Source: Caulobacter sp. 602-1
Lineage (GTDB): Bacteria > Pseudomonadota > Alphaproteobacteria > Caulobacterales > Caulobacteraceae
Length of the DNA: 64,000 nucleotides
NCBI RefSeq assembly: GCF_003931565.1
Contig: NZ_RRYI01000008.1
Location: 62,001 to 126,000 of the forward strand
Direction: 5' to 3'
A program made the translations under genes and the position numbers. The notes beneath the pieces are model-generated. The model worked only from the letters and a program-made list of their open reading frames with translations. It searched no databases and was not told the DNA's origin. Shown piece by piece: positions 49,455-58,651 of the stretch. Each line of letters begins with the position of its first letter. The first letter of the stretch is position 1.

Positions 49455-50351
49455 ATGGCATACGACGCATCCCCCCTTTCGACCGACCTTTCGGAGGCCG
49501 CCAGCCAGGAGCTGGTCCGTCTGGCCGAGCGCTCGGTCGACTACCACCGCATGGCCAAGGCGCTCGATTGGCTGGCCGAGCGGTGGTCGGACCATCCCTC
49601 TCTGGACGAGGCCGCCCAGGCCGTGGGCCTGTCGCCGTTCCACTTCCAGCGCGTCTTCACCCGCTGGGCCGGGGTCAGCCCCAAGAGCTTCGTCTCGGCC
49701 ATCGCCCACGCCGAGGCCCGGCGCTCGCTGGAGGCCGGCGGCACGGTGCTGGACGCGGCCTTCGACGCGGGGCTGTCGGGCCCTTCGCGGCTGCACGACC
49801 TGTTCATCGCCCAGGAGGCCGCGACCCCCGGCGAGGTGCGCCGCCGCGGGGCGGGGATGCGGCTGCGCTGGGGCTGGGCTCCGACGCCGTTCGGCAAGGG
49901 CCTGTTCGTGATGGCCGAGCGTGGTCTGGCGGGCCTGGCTTTCTCGGACGGCGACGACGAGGCGACTTTCGCCGACATGCATCGCCGCTTCCCGGCCGCC
50001 GACTGGATCCGCGACGACCCGGCCGCCCAGGCCACGGCCATCCACGCCTTCACGGGCGGGGATGGGCCGCTGCCTGTCGTACTGATCGGATCGCCCTATC
50101 ACGTGCAGGTCTGGAAGGCCCTGCTGCGGATTCCGGCCGGCGAGACCGCCACCTACGGTCAGGTGGCGTGCTGGGCCGGCAAGCCCAAGGCGTTCCAGGC
50201 CACCGGCGGCGCCATCGGGGCCAACCCGATCTCGCTGCTGATCCCCTGTCACCGGGCGATCGGCAAGAGCGGCAAGCTGACCGGCTACCACTGGGGCCTG
50301 GCCCGCAAGGCCGCGATCCTTGGAATGGAGGCGGTTTCCGCCGCCTCCTAA
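49455..50351 (+). CDS. AraC-type HTH fused to O6-alkylguanine-DNA methyltransferase
   Basis: The product of about 298 residues has an N-terminal AraC helix-turn-helix (LDEAAQAVGLSPFHFQRVFT) and a C-terminal methyltransferase with the acceptor Cys in LLIPCHRAIGKSGKLTGYHW. It repairs alkylated guanine and may regulate its own synthesis. The usual Ada N-terminal zinc domain with the phosphotriester acceptor Cys is missing. An ATG at 49389, overlapping the DUF2244 stop, would add 22 residues with poor codon use. Confidence 0.9.
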   Translation: MAYDASPLSTDLSEAASQELVRLAERSVDYHRMAKALDWLAERWSDHPSLDEAAQAVGLSPFHFQRVFTRWAGVSPKSFVSAIAHAEARRSLEAGGTVLDAAFDAGLSGPSRLHDLFIAQEAATPGEVRRRGAGMRLRWGWAPTPFGKGLFVMAERGLAGLAFSDGDDEATFADMHRRFPAADWIRDDPAAQATAIHAFTGGDGPLPVVLIGSPYHVQVWKALLRIPAGETATYGQVACWAGKPKAFQATGGAIGANPISLLIPCHRAIGKSGKLTGYHWGLARKAAILGMEAVSAAS

Positions 50352-50353
50352 AC

Positions 50354-51646
50354 CTAGAGGATGAACCGGCTCAGGTCGGCGTTGGCCGCCAGCGCGCCGA
50401 TCCGCTCCTGCACATAGGCCGCGTCGACCGCGATGGTCTCTCCGCTACGATCGGCCGCCGAGAAGCTGATTTCCTCGACCACCTTCTCCAGGATCGTCTG
50501 CAGCCGGCGGGCGCCGATGTTCTCGACCGAGTTGTTCACGGCCACGGCCGCGTCGGCCAGGGCGTCGATGGCCTCGTCGGTGAAGGTCAGGGTCACGCCC
50601 TCGGTCAGCATCAGGGCTTGGTGCTGGCGGATCAGGTTGGCTTCCGGCTCGGTCAGGATGCGACGCATGTCGTCGCGCGACAGGCCCTTCAGCTCGACGC
50701 GGATCGGCAGGCGGCCCTGCAGTTCGGGCAGCAGGTCGGACGGCTTGGCGACATGGAAGGCCCCCGAGGCGATGAACAGGATGTGGTCCGTCTTGACCGG
50801 GCCATACTTGGTCGAGACGGTCGTACCCTCGATCAGCGGCAGCAGGTCGCGCTGCACGCCCTCGCGGGAGACGTCGGCGCCAGAGCGCTGCGAGCTGCTG
50901 GCGACCTTGTCGATCTCGTCCAGGAAGACGATGCCGTGGTTCTCGGCCAGCTCCAGGGCTTCCTGGGTCAAGGCTTCCTGGTCCAGCAGCTTGTCGCTTT
51001 CCTCGGCGATCAACGGGGCCCAGGCGCCGGTGACGGTGGTCTTGTGGGTCTTGGTGCGGCCGCCGCCGAACGACTTCATCATCTCCGACAGGTTCAGCAC
51101 CTGGGCGCCGGGCTGGCCGGGGATCTCGAAGCTGGCGCCGCCGGTGTCGGCCAGCTGCAGCTCGATCTCCTTGTCGTCCAGCTCACCGGCGCGCAGCTTC
51201 TTGCGGAAGCTGTCGCGGGCGGCGGTCGAGCCGGGGCCGGTCATGGCGTCGAGGATGCGCTCCTCGGCGGCGGCCTCGGCCTTGGCCTTCACGGCGGCGC
51301 GGCGCTTGTCGCGGACCATGGCCAGAGCGCTTTCCACGAGATCGCGGACGATCTGGTCGACGTCGCGGCCGACATAGCCGACCTCGGTGAACTTGGTGGC
51401 CTCGACCTTGAGGAACGGCGCCTGGGCCAGCTTGGCCAGGCGGCGGGCGATCTCGGTCTTGCCGACGCCGGTGGGGCCGATCAGCAGGATGTTCTTCGGC
51501 GTCACCTCGTCACGCAAGTCGGCCGGTACGCGTCTGCGGCGCCAGCGGTTGCGCAAGGCCACGGCGACGGCCTTCTTGGCCTCGGCGTGACCGACGATGT
51601 AACGGTCCAGTTCGGAAACGATCTCGCGGGGGGAAAACTCGGTCAT
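50354..51646 (-). CDS. hslU: ATPase subunit of HslVU protease
   Basis: The 430-residue AAA+ unfoldase has Walker A LIGPTGVGKTEIAR, Walker B GIVFLDEIDKVA, an inserted I-domain (around SALAMVRDKRRAAVKAKAEA), and the C-terminal tail LSRFIL that docks HslV. It overlaps the start of the NTF2-like gene by four bases, so it is not directly adjacent to hslV. Confidence 0.97.
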   Translation of the reverse strand: MTEFSPREIVSELDRYIVGHAEAKKAVAVALRNRWRRRRVPADLRDEVTPKNILLIGPTGVGKTEIARRLAKLAQAPFLKVEATKFTEVGYVGRDVDQIVRDLVESALAMVRDKRRAAVKAKAEAAAEERILDAMTGPGSTAARDSFRKKLRAGELDDKEIELQLADTGGASFEIPGQPGAQVLNLSEMMKSFGGGRTKTHKTTVTGAWAPLIAEESDKLLDQEALTQEALELAENHGIVFLDEIDKVASSSQRSGADVSREGVQRDLLPLIEGTTVSTKYGPVKTDHILFIASGAFHVAKPSDLLPELQGRLPIRVELKGLSRDDMRRILTEPEANLIRQHQALMLTEGVTLTFTDEAIDALADAAVAVNNSVENIGARRLQTILEKVVEEISFSAADRSGETIAVDAAYVQERIGALAANADLSRFIL

Positions 51647-52476
51647 CGGTCGTTGATCAGGGTCTCGAAGATCAGGCGCCACCCGTCGGGCCGCCTTTGC
51701 CAGACATGCATATAGTGCGCGGCGACGGCTTTTTGACCCTCCGACCACGCGGCTTCGCCATGGGTCCAGACGAAATCACCGGCCTTGGCGGCGCCGCCGC
51801 CCCGCAAGGTTAGGGTCATGGCCGCCGGACGCTGTTCCAAGCGTTCCGTGATCGCCGTTGGAAGCAAGGCGCGAGTTCCGCGCGGACCGATCAAATGGGC
51901 GTCGGCCACCAGAACGGTCTTGTAAGCCAGGGGCGCGTTTTTCTCGGCCGATTGGCTCAGCATCGTCTCGGCCGCCCGCACGGCGTCGAAGGCCTTGGCG
52001 GCCGAGCCTTCGCCGGTCTTGGACATTGGCCCTTTCCGCGCCGGCGTCGCCTGGACGGGGGCCGAGACCGGGTCGGCGGCGCTGCCGCCGTCATAGATCC
52101 AGCGCCAGACATTGTCGGCGTCCTTGCGCCAGATGCTGGAGTACCAGCCGCCCGGCTTGCCGTCGAAAAAGGACGGGCCGGTGGAAAGGGCCAGATCCCC
52201 GGACTTGGCGGCGACCACCCACGCCGGCCACCATTCCAGCTTGGGCCCATTGTCACCCGCCCGGCTTTCGTAGAAGGCGCGGGCGTTGGCCGGGGCGGGC
52301 GTGAAGATGATGGCGTCGCCGGCCATATGCTTCAGGAACGCGCGCTTCACGCCCAGGGCCAGGCCGTCGACCGCGAAGGCGCGCTCGGCGGCCTCCACCT
52401 GGTTGGCGGGGTTCCTGGACTCGGCCTGAACGGCGCCGGCCAACGCAACGCAAGCGATCAAAAGGGTCTTCAGCAT
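51643..52476 (-). CDS. Exported protein with tandem NTF2-like folds, wedged between hslV and hslU
   Basis: The 277-residue product has a signal peptide (MLKTLLIACVALAGAVQAES) and two similar halves. Each half looks like an NTF2/SnoaL/DUF4440 fold, ending SIWRKDADNVWRWIYDGG and HVWQRRPDGWRLIFETLIND. GGAGG lies eight bases before the start. It is translationally coupled to hslU, not hslV. No catalytic residues are obvious. Its insertion in the protease locus is unusual. Confidence 0.75.
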   Translation of the reverse strand: MLKTLLIACVALAGAVQAESRNPANQVEAAERAFAVDGLALGVKRAFLKHMAGDAIIFTPAPANARAFYESRAGDNGPKLEWWPAWVVAAKSGDLALSTGPSFFDGKPGGWYSSIWRKDADNVWRWIYDGGSAADPVSAPVQATPARKGPMSKTGEGSAAKAFDAVRAAETMLSQSAEKNAPLAYKTVLVADAHLIGPRGTRALLPTAITERLEQRPAAMTLTLRGGGAAKAGDFVWTHGEAAWSEGQKAVAAHYMHVWQRRPDGWRLIFETLINDR

Positions 52477-52560
52477 GGCGGGATCCTCCCCGCGCCTAGC
52501 CAAGCGCCGGGAGAATTCGCCGCGCATCTCGTTTGCGACGAAAACCCGCTGGGGCTCGCC

Positions 52561-53124
52561 CTAAAGCGCTTCGACGGTGAGATTGCCGTTGGTGTAGACG
52601 CAGATCTCGGCGGCGATGGCCATCGCCTTTCGAGCGATCTCCTCGGCCGAAAGGTCCTGGTCGATTAGCGCCTTACCCGCCGCCAAGGCATAATTTCCGC
52701 CCGAGCCGATCGCCGCCACGGCGTTGCCGTCGGCGCTCTCGCCCGGTTCCAGCACGTCGCCAACGCCGGTGACGGTGTAGATGGCGGTCTTGTCGGCCAC
52801 CAGCAGCATGGCTTCCAGCCGGCGCAGATAGCGGTCGGTCCGCCAGTCCTTGGCCAGATCCACGCAGGCGCGGGCCAGCTGGTCGGGATATTGCTCCAGC
52901 TTGGCCTCAAGGCGCTCGATCAGGGTGAAGGCGTCCGCCGTGGCCCCGGCGAAGCCGGCCACCACCTTGCCGCCGGCCAGGCGTCGCACCTTGCGGGCGT
53001 TGCCCTTGACGACGGTTGGGCCCATGGAGACCTGTCCGTCGCCGGCGATCACCGTCTGTCCGTTCTTGCGCACCGCCAGAATGGTCGTGCCGTGCCAGTC
53101 GGGGAAGGAAGTCGAGCTTTGCAT
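52561..53124 (-). CDS. hslV: HslV protease subunit
   Basis: The 187-residue threonine protease has a short propeptide ending WHG and the catalytic N-terminal Thr in GTTILAVRKNGQTVIAGDGQ. GNARKVRRLAGGKVVAGFAG follows. A longer in-frame N-terminus exists but is not conserved-looking. It is 84 bp upstream of the NTF2-like gene. Confidence 0.95.
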   Translation of the reverse strand: MQSSTSFPDWHGTTILAVRKNGQTVIAGDGQVSMGPTVVKGNARKVRRLAGGKVVAGFAGATADAFTLIERLEAKLEQYPDQLARACVDLAKDWRTDRYLRRLEAMLLVADKTAIYTVTGVGDVLEPGESADGNAVAAIGSGGNYALAAGKALIDQDLSAEEIARKAMAIAAEICVYTNGNLTVEAL

Positions 53125-53165
53125 GGCTTCGCATGTGGCGAGGCCGGACCGGAGGGTCAAGCGCC

Positions 53166-53903
53166 ATGAGTTTTTCAGAAGCCGAGGTCGAGCGCTACGC
53201 CCGCCATCTGGTGCTTCGCGAAGTCGGCGGTCCGGGCCAGCAGAAGCTGAAGAGCGCGCGCGTGCTGATGGTCGGGGCCGGGGGCCTGGGCGCGCCGGCC
53301 GCGCTGTATCTGGCCGCCGCCGGGATTGGAACGATCGGCCTGGTGGATCCCGACGCCGTCTCGCTGTCGAACCTGCAGCGCCAGGTGCTCTACGCCACCG
53401 CCGATGTCGGCCGGCCCAAGGTGGAGGCGGCGGTCGAGCGTCTGGCCGCCCTGAACCCGCACACGGTCGTGGAAACCCATCCGGTATGGCTGGACTCCGC
53501 CAATGCTGGTGACATCGTCGGCCGGTATGACCTGGTGCTGGACGGCACGGACGATTTCGCCACCCGCTTCGCCGTCAGCGACGCCTGCTTGGCCCACGGC
53601 AAGCCGCTGGTCAGCGGAGCCCTGGGGCGCTGGACAGGTCAGGTCGGGGTCTTCCACGGCAGGCCCTGCTACCGCTGCCTGGTGCCGGAAACCCCGCCGG
53701 ACGCCGAGACCTGCGCCTTGGTCGGCGTGGTCGGCGCGTTGGCGGGGGTGATCGGATCGATGATGGCCCTGGAAGCGATCAAGCTGGTCGTCGGCGCGGG
53801 CGAACCCTTGTCGGGCAAGCTGTTGATCTATGACGCGCTCTCGGCTGAGAGCCGCACCGTGAGGATCGGGGCCGATCCTCAATGTCCGTCGTGCGGCGCT
53901 TGA
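53166..53903 (+). CDS. moeB: MoeB/ThiF-type sulfur carrier adenylyltransferase
   Basis: The 245-residue E1-like protein activates the C-terminal Gly of ThiS or MoaD. The ATP motif is VLMVGAGGLGAPAALYLAAA, the adenylate-binding Arg is in SNLQRQVLYATADVG, and two CxxC pairs for zinc are present (CYRC and CPSC). It lacks a rhodanese domain. It is divergent from hslV by 41 bp. ThiF and MoeB cannot be separated from sequence alone. Confidence 0.88.
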   Translation: MSFSEAEVERYARHLVLREVGGPGQQKLKSARVLMVGAGGLGAPAALYLAAAGIGTIGLVDPDAVSLSNLQRQVLYATADVGRPKVEAAVERLAALNPHTVVETHPVWLDSANAGDIVGRYDLVLDGTDDFATRFAVSDACLAHGKPLVSGALGRWTGQVGVFHGRPCYRCLVPETPPDAETCALVGVVGALAGVIGSMMALEAIKLVVGAGEPLSGKLLIYDALSAESRTVRIGADPQCPSCGA

Positions 53904-53961
53904 CGGGCGACGGCGTCCGCCCAAATCCTGGCGCCCGGGGCCAGTCTCCGGGGAGGGTGGG

Positions 53962-54924
53962 ATGAAGACGCTGGCGAAGGGTCTTGCGATCGCTCTCGGA
54001 TTGATCGTCGTACTGGCGACCGCCGGCTGGTTTCTGCTGCAGCGGCCGGACATCCCCTACGCCGCGCTGGAAGCGCGGTATGGCTACGCGGATTCCCGGT
54101 ACATGGACCTGCCGGGCGGGGTGCGGGCGCACTATCGCGATCTTGGCCCGCGCGCGGCGCCGGCCATCGTGCTGGTGCATGGCTTCTCGGCCTCGACCCA
54201 TGCCTGGGACGCGTGGGCCAAGGCGTTGTCGAGCGACTATCGCGTGGTTGTCCTCGACCTGCCTGGCCATGGCCTGACCCGCGCGCCCCCGGGCTATGCG
54301 GCCGGGCGGGATGGCTTCGACACAGTGGTCGACGGCGTGACGGGCAAGCTGGGCCTGACCCGCTTCACCCTCGGCGGCAATTCGATGGGCGGCGGGGTGG
54401 CCTGGGCCTATGCGCTGAACCATCCGGACAAGGTCCAGCGCCTGGTCCTGGTCGATGCGGCCGGCTGGCCAACGAGCAAGGCCGGCGGGGCTTCGATCTT
54501 TGCGATCCTGCGCAACCCGCTGGGCCGAAAGCTGTTGCGAAACATCGACACCCGACCGCTGGTCGCCCAGGGCCTGCGCGCGGCCTATCTGGATCCCAGG
54601 CTGGTCACCCCGGACCTGATCGACCGCTATGTCGACCTGGCGCGCGCGCCAGGCCACCGGGACATCCTGCTGGGCCTGCAGACCGGCCCGCGCCGCCTCG
54701 CCACGACGGCCGACCTGTCGCGGATTCATGTTCCGACCCTGGTGATGTTCGGCCAGGACGACCGCCTGATCCCGGCCGCGGACGGCGAGAAGTTCCACAA
54801 GGCCATACCGGGCGCGACCCTGATCCTCTATCCCGGAGTCGGCCACGTGCCGATGGAGCAGATTCCGGACCGATCGGTGGCCGATCTGAAGGCGTGGCTG
54901 GCGACGCACCCTGTCGGATATTGA
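53962..54924 (+). CDS. Alpha/beta hydrolase, membrane-anchored
   Basis: The 320-residue product begins with a membrane helix (GLAIALGLIVVLATAGWFLL). The hydrolase fold has an oxyanion HGFS, the nucleophile elbow GGNSMGGG with Ser about 141, and a final His in GVGHVPMEQ. Substrate is unknown; it is likely a periplasmic-facing or anchored esterase. Confidence 0.87.
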   Translation: MKTLAKGLAIALGLIVVLATAGWFLLQRPDIPYAALEARYGYADSRYMDLPGGVRAHYRDLGPRAAPAIVLVHGFSASTHAWDAWAKALSSDYRVVVLDLPGHGLTRAPPGYAAGRDGFDTVVDGVTGKLGLTRFTLGGNSMGGGVAWAYALNHPDKVQRLVLVDAAGWPTSKAGGASIFAILRNPLGRKLLRNIDTRPLVAQGLRAAYLDPRLVTPDLIDRYVDLARAPGHRDILLGLQTGPRRLATTADLSRIHVPTLVMFGQDDRLIPAADGEKFHKAIPGATLILYPGVGHVPMEQIPDRSVADLKAWLATHPVGY

Positions 54925-55003
54925 CCGCCACGGGCTAATACGGGACAGACACCAGCCCGACGGCCAAGCTAAGCCCTCGGCGTCCTGTACGGAGGCTTGG
55001 AAG

Positions 55004-56518
55004 ATGAGCGGATCACGGATCGGACTGGAGAGCCTGGCGGCCAGGATCATGCCGGCCGAGGCGGCCGCGGCGCTGATCGCGCCGGGCGAAACGGTGGGCA
55101 TGAGCGGCTTCACCGGCTCGGGCTATCCCAAGGCTGTGCCGATGGCCCTGGCCAGCCGCATCGAAGCCGAGCACGCGGCCGGAAACCCCTTCCGCCTGCG
55201 AGTGTGGACCGGGGCTTCGACGGGCCCGGAGCTGGACGGCGCCCTGGCCAAGGCCGATGGCATCGAATTCCGCCTGCCGTACAACTCCGATCCCATCGCC
55301 CGCGACAAGATCAATCGCGGGGAGATGGACTATTTCGACATGCACCTGTCGCAGGTCGCGCCCATGGCCTGGCAGGGGTTCCTGGGGCCGCTGGACACGG
55401 CGATCATCGAGGTCAGCGGCATCCGCCCCGATGGCGCGCTGATCCCGTCCTCGTCGGTCGGCAACAACAAGACCTGGATCGACCGGGCCTCGAAGGTGAT
55501 CCTGGAGGTCAACCGCTGGCAGAACCCGGCGCTGGAAGGGATGCACGACATCTACTACGGCACCGCCCTGCCGCCGAACCGGGTGCCGATCCCATTGGTG
55601 CGGCCCGACCAGCGCATCGGCGAGGCCTATTTCCGCTGCGATCCTTCCAAGATCGTCGCCGTCGTCGAAACCGACTCCCCCGACCGCAACCTGCCGTTCG
55701 ACGCCCCGGGCGAGGACCATCGCGCCATCGCCGGCCACCTCCTGGAATTCTTCCGTCACGAGGTCGCGCGCGGCCGCCTGCCGGCCAGCCTTCTGCCGCT
55801 GCAGTCGGGCGTGGGCAACATCGCCAACGCGGTGATGTCGGGCCTGGTCCACGGTCCGTTCGACAACCTGACCGCCTTTACCGAGGTGCTGCAGGATGGG
55901 ATGCTGGAGCTGATGGAGTCCGGCAAGCTGCTGACCGCCTCGGCCACCGCCTTTTCCCTGAGCCCCGAGGCCGCCGCGGCCCTGAACGCCGACATGGTCC
56001 GCTTCCGCGAGCGGCTGGTGCTGCGGCCGCAGGAGATCAGCAACCATCCCGAGCTGATCCGCCGCCTGGGCTGCATCGCCATGAACGGCATGATCGAGGC
56101 CGACATCCATGGGGCGGTGAACTCGACCCACCTGATGGGCTCGCGCATCCAGAACGGCATCGGCGGCAGCGGCGACTTCGCCCGCAACGCCTATGTCTCG
56201 ATCTTCATGGCCCCCTCGACCGCCAAGGGCGGCAAGATCTCGACCATCGTGCCCAAGGCGCCGCACGTCGACCACATCAATCAGGACGTCCAGATCCTGG
56301 TCACCGAGCAGGGCCTGGCCGACCTGCGCGGCCTGTCGCCCCGCCAGCGAGCCGAGGTGATCATCGAGAACTGCTCGCACCCGGACTACCGTCCGGCCCT
56401 CAAGGACTATCTGGCCCGCGCCCGCCGCGACTCGTACGGTCAGCAATCCCCGACCCTGCTGGACGAAGCCTTCGCCTGGCACCAGCGGTTCGTCGAAACG
56501 GGCGACATGCGCGGCTAG
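55004..56518 (+). CDS. Acetyl-CoA hydrolase / succinyl-CoA:acetate CoA-transferase family
   Basis: The 504-residue product is a class I CoA-transferase related to AarC/Cat1. The catalytic Glu is in NLTAFTEVLQDG, and the C-terminal half carries NEXT to it SRIQNGIGGSGDFARNAY and ISTIVPKAPHVDHINQDV. GGAGG is upstream of the start. In metabolism it swaps CoA between acetate and succinate or hydrolyses acetyl-CoA; the two cannot be told apart here. Confidence 0.88.
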   Translation: MSGSRIGLESLAARIMPAEAAAALIAPGETVGMSGFTGSGYPKAVPMALASRIEAEHAAGNPFRLRVWTGASTGPELDGALAKADGIEFRLPYNSDPIARDKINRGEMDYFDMHLSQVAPMAWQGFLGPLDTAIIEVSGIRPDGALIPSSSVGNNKTWIDRASKVILEVNRWQNPALEGMHDIYYGTALPPNRVPIPLVRPDQRIGEAYFRCDPSKIVAVVETDSPDRNLPFDAPGEDHRAIAGHLLEFFRHEVARGRLPASLLPLQSGVGNIANAVMSGLVHGPFDNLTAFTEVLQDGMLELMESGKLLTASATAFSLSPEAAAALNADMVRFRERLVLRPQEISNHPELIRRLGCIAMNGMIEADIHGAVNSTHLMGSRIQNGIGGSGDFARNAYVSIFMAPSTAKGGKISTIVPKAPHVDHINQDVQILVTEQGLADLRGLSPRQRAEVIIENCSHPDYRPALKDYLARARRDSYGQQSPTLLDEAFAWHQRFVETGDMRG

Positions 56519-56598
56519 TTCGCAACGAGGCTTGAGGGGGATCAAGGCGCGGTCGTTCGATAGCGTCGATTCTGCCGGTTTCGAGTCCGGAGCCTTCG

Positions 56599-56982
56599 AT
56601 GACCGTTCAACAGACCGCCTTCGACCAGATCGGCGGCGCGGCCCGCGTCGACGCCCTGGTCGAGGCCTTCTACGACCTCGTCGAGACCGACCAGGCCTAT
56701 GCGGGACTGCGGGCCATGCACGCGCCCGACATGACCAACGTGCGCGCCGCGCTGAAGGGTTGGCTGACCGGCTGGCTGGGCGGCCCGCGCAACTGGTTCG
56801 TCGCGAACCCAGGCGTCTGCATGATGTCCATGCACCGCGCGATGCCGATCGACGCCGCCACGGCGGGGCAATGGACGGACGCGATGCGCCGCGCCCTGGT
56901 TCAGGTCGAGGTCGATCGTGAAATGGCCGAGGCGCTCCACGATGTTTTCGGGCGCATGGCCGCCAACATGACGGCCCGCTGA
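56599..56982 (+). CDS. Group II truncated haemoglobin
   Basis: The 127-residue product matches bacterial truncated globins. AFYDLVETDQ carries the B helix Tyr, WFVANPGVCMMSMHRAMPI holds the proximal His, and ALKGWLTGWLGGP is the E-F region. Haem binding and oxygen or NO chemistry are known for the family. The stop is five bases from the convergent dehydrogenase. Confidence 0.88.
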   Translation: MTVQQTAFDQIGGAARVDALVEAFYDLVETDQAYAGLRAMHAPDMTNVRAALKGWLTGWLGGPRNWFVANPGVCMMSMHRAMPIDAATAGQWTDAMRRALVQVEVDREMAEALHDVFGRMAANMTAR

Positions 56983-56986
56983 GCCT

Positions 56987-57973
56987 CTAAAGCATCGCCG
57001 GGATCACCCGGTCCGGCGGTCGGTGGCCGTCCATGAAGGTCTTCACGTTGACGATGACCTTCTCGCCCATGTCGATGCGACCCTCGACCGTGGCCGAGCC
57101 CATGTGGGGCAGCAGCACGACATTGGGCAGCTTCAGGAGCTTGGGGTTGATCGCGGGCTCGTGCTCATAGACGTCGAGGCCTGCGCCGGCGATCTCGCCC
57201 TTGGCCAGCATGTTGGCCAGGGCGCCCTCGTCGATCACCTCGCCCCGCGCGGTGTTGACCACGATGGCGTGCGGCCGCAGCAGCTTCAGCCGACGGGCGG
57301 ACAGCAGGTGGTAGGTCGCCGGCGTGTGCGGGCAGTTGACCGAGATGAAGTCCATCCGGGCCAGCATCTGGTCCAGGCTTTCCCAGTAGGTGCAGCCCAG
57401 CTCCTCGGCGATGCGCGGGCTGACGGGCTTGCGGTTATGATAGTGGACCTGCATGCCGAACGCCTTGGCGCGGCGGGCCACGGCCTGGCCGATGCGGCCC
57501 ATGCCGATGATGCCAAGGCGCTTGCCCCACAGGCGGCGGCCCAGCATCCAGGTTGGCGACCAGCCGTGGAAGCCGCCGGACTTGACCACCTCGGCGCCTT
57601 CGACGATCCGGCGCGAGGCGGCCATGATCAGGGTCATGGTCAGGTCGGCCGTGTCCTCGGTCAGAACCCCCGGCGTATTGGTGACGATGATGCCGCGCGC
57701 ATTGGCCGTGGCGACGTCGATATTGTCGACCCCGGCCCCGAAATTGGCGATCAGCTTGAGCCGATCGCCGGATCGCGACAGAAGGCGCGAGTCGATACGA
57801 TCGGTGATCGTCGGCACCAGCACGTCGGCGCGGCTCATGGCCTCGACCAGTTCATCCGCCGTCAAGGGTTTGTCGGAGACGTTCAGTTCGGTATCGAACA
57901 ATTCGCACATTCGCGTCTCCACCGGATCGGGGAGTTTGCGGGTGACGATGACTTTGAGCTTGCGGGCGGCCAT
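56987..57973 (-). CDS. D-2-hydroxyacid dehydrogenase, glyoxylate-reductase type
   Basis: The 328-residue enzyme has NAD-binding LGIIGMGRIGQAVARR, the catalytic Arg in VVNTARGEVIDEGALA, Glu in DVYEHEPAINP and His in LLPHMGSATVEG. It resembles D-glycerate/glyoxylate reductases. Substrate is a reasoned guess. Confidence 0.9.
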   Translation of the reverse strand: MAARKLKVIVTRKLPDPVETRMCELFDTELNVSDKPLTADELVEAMSRADVLVPTITDRIDSRLLSRSGDRLKLIANFGAGVDNIDVATANARGIIVTNTPGVLTEDTADLTMTLIMAASRRIVEGAEVVKSGGFHGWSPTWMLGRRLWGKRLGIIGMGRIGQAVARRAKAFGMQVHYHNRKPVSPRIAEELGCTYWESLDQMLARMDFISVNCPHTPATYHLLSARRLKLLRPHAIVVNTARGEVIDEGALANMLAKGEIAGAGLDVYEHEPAINPKLLKLPNVVLLPHMGSATVEGRIDMGEKVIVNVKTFMDGHRPPDRVIPAML

Positions 57974-58045
57974 GGGCGGTTTGAAAAGCTCTCACTGACG
58001 GGCGTTTGAAAGCTGTAGCAAAGGGGCCCGAAGGGGCCAAGCAAC

Positions 58046-58570
58046 ATGCCGTCGAAAACAAAACAAGGTTCGTTTCGTGTCGTTCTTGGGGCGATCGTCG
58101 GCCTGTCGGCGGGCCCGGTCCTGGCGGACGGCCCGAAGATCACGCCGTCGGGCCTGGAAGTGCCGCGTTACGTCTCGCTGAAATACGCCGAGGTCAACGC
58201 GCGCAATGGCCCGGACGAGGCCCATCGGCTGCTGTGGATCTACCATGCCAAGGGCCTGCCAGTGCAGGTGGTGGCCGAAACCCGCGAGTGGCGGCGGATC
58301 TGCGACCCCGAAGGCGGCCTGGCCTGGGTGCACAAGCGCACCACCGACGGCCGCCGGTCGGCCATGCGCGTGCAGCCGACCAACCTGCCCTTGTTGGGCG
58401 CCCCCAGGGATGGGGCCAAGGTCAGCGCCTATCTGAAGGGCCGCTCGGTCGCCCAGCTCGACAAGTGCGAGAAGGGCTGGTGCAAGCTGCGCGCCGAAGG
58501 CTCGTCGGGTTGGGCCAAGGAAAGCGACATCTGGGGCGCGGATCCGGCCGTTCAGTGTCGCAAGGATTAG
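58046..58570 (+). CDS. Exported SH3-like domain protein
   Basis: The 174-residue product has a signal peptide (RVVLGAIVGLSAGPVLADGP) and two bacterial SH3-like repeats: SLKYAEVNARNGPDEAHRLL and then a second with KCEKGWCKLRAEGSSGWAKE. Such modules bind cell-wall peptides. The ligand is not known. Confidence 0.85.
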   Translation: MPSKTKQGSFRVVLGAIVGLSAGPVLADGPKITPSGLEVPRYVSLKYAEVNARNGPDEAHRLLWIYHAKGLPVQVVAETREWRRICDPEGGLAWVHKRTTDGRRSAMRVQPTNLPLLGAPRDGAKVSAYLKGRSVAQLDKCEKGWCKLRAEGSSGWAKESDIWGADPAVQCRKD

Positions 58571-58651
58571 GCGCCCGCCCGCGCCGGCGTTGGAACGCCG
58601 CTCGACAGGGAAACGTTGAGACCTGACCCGCCGCCGTGCTAGGGCGTCCCC

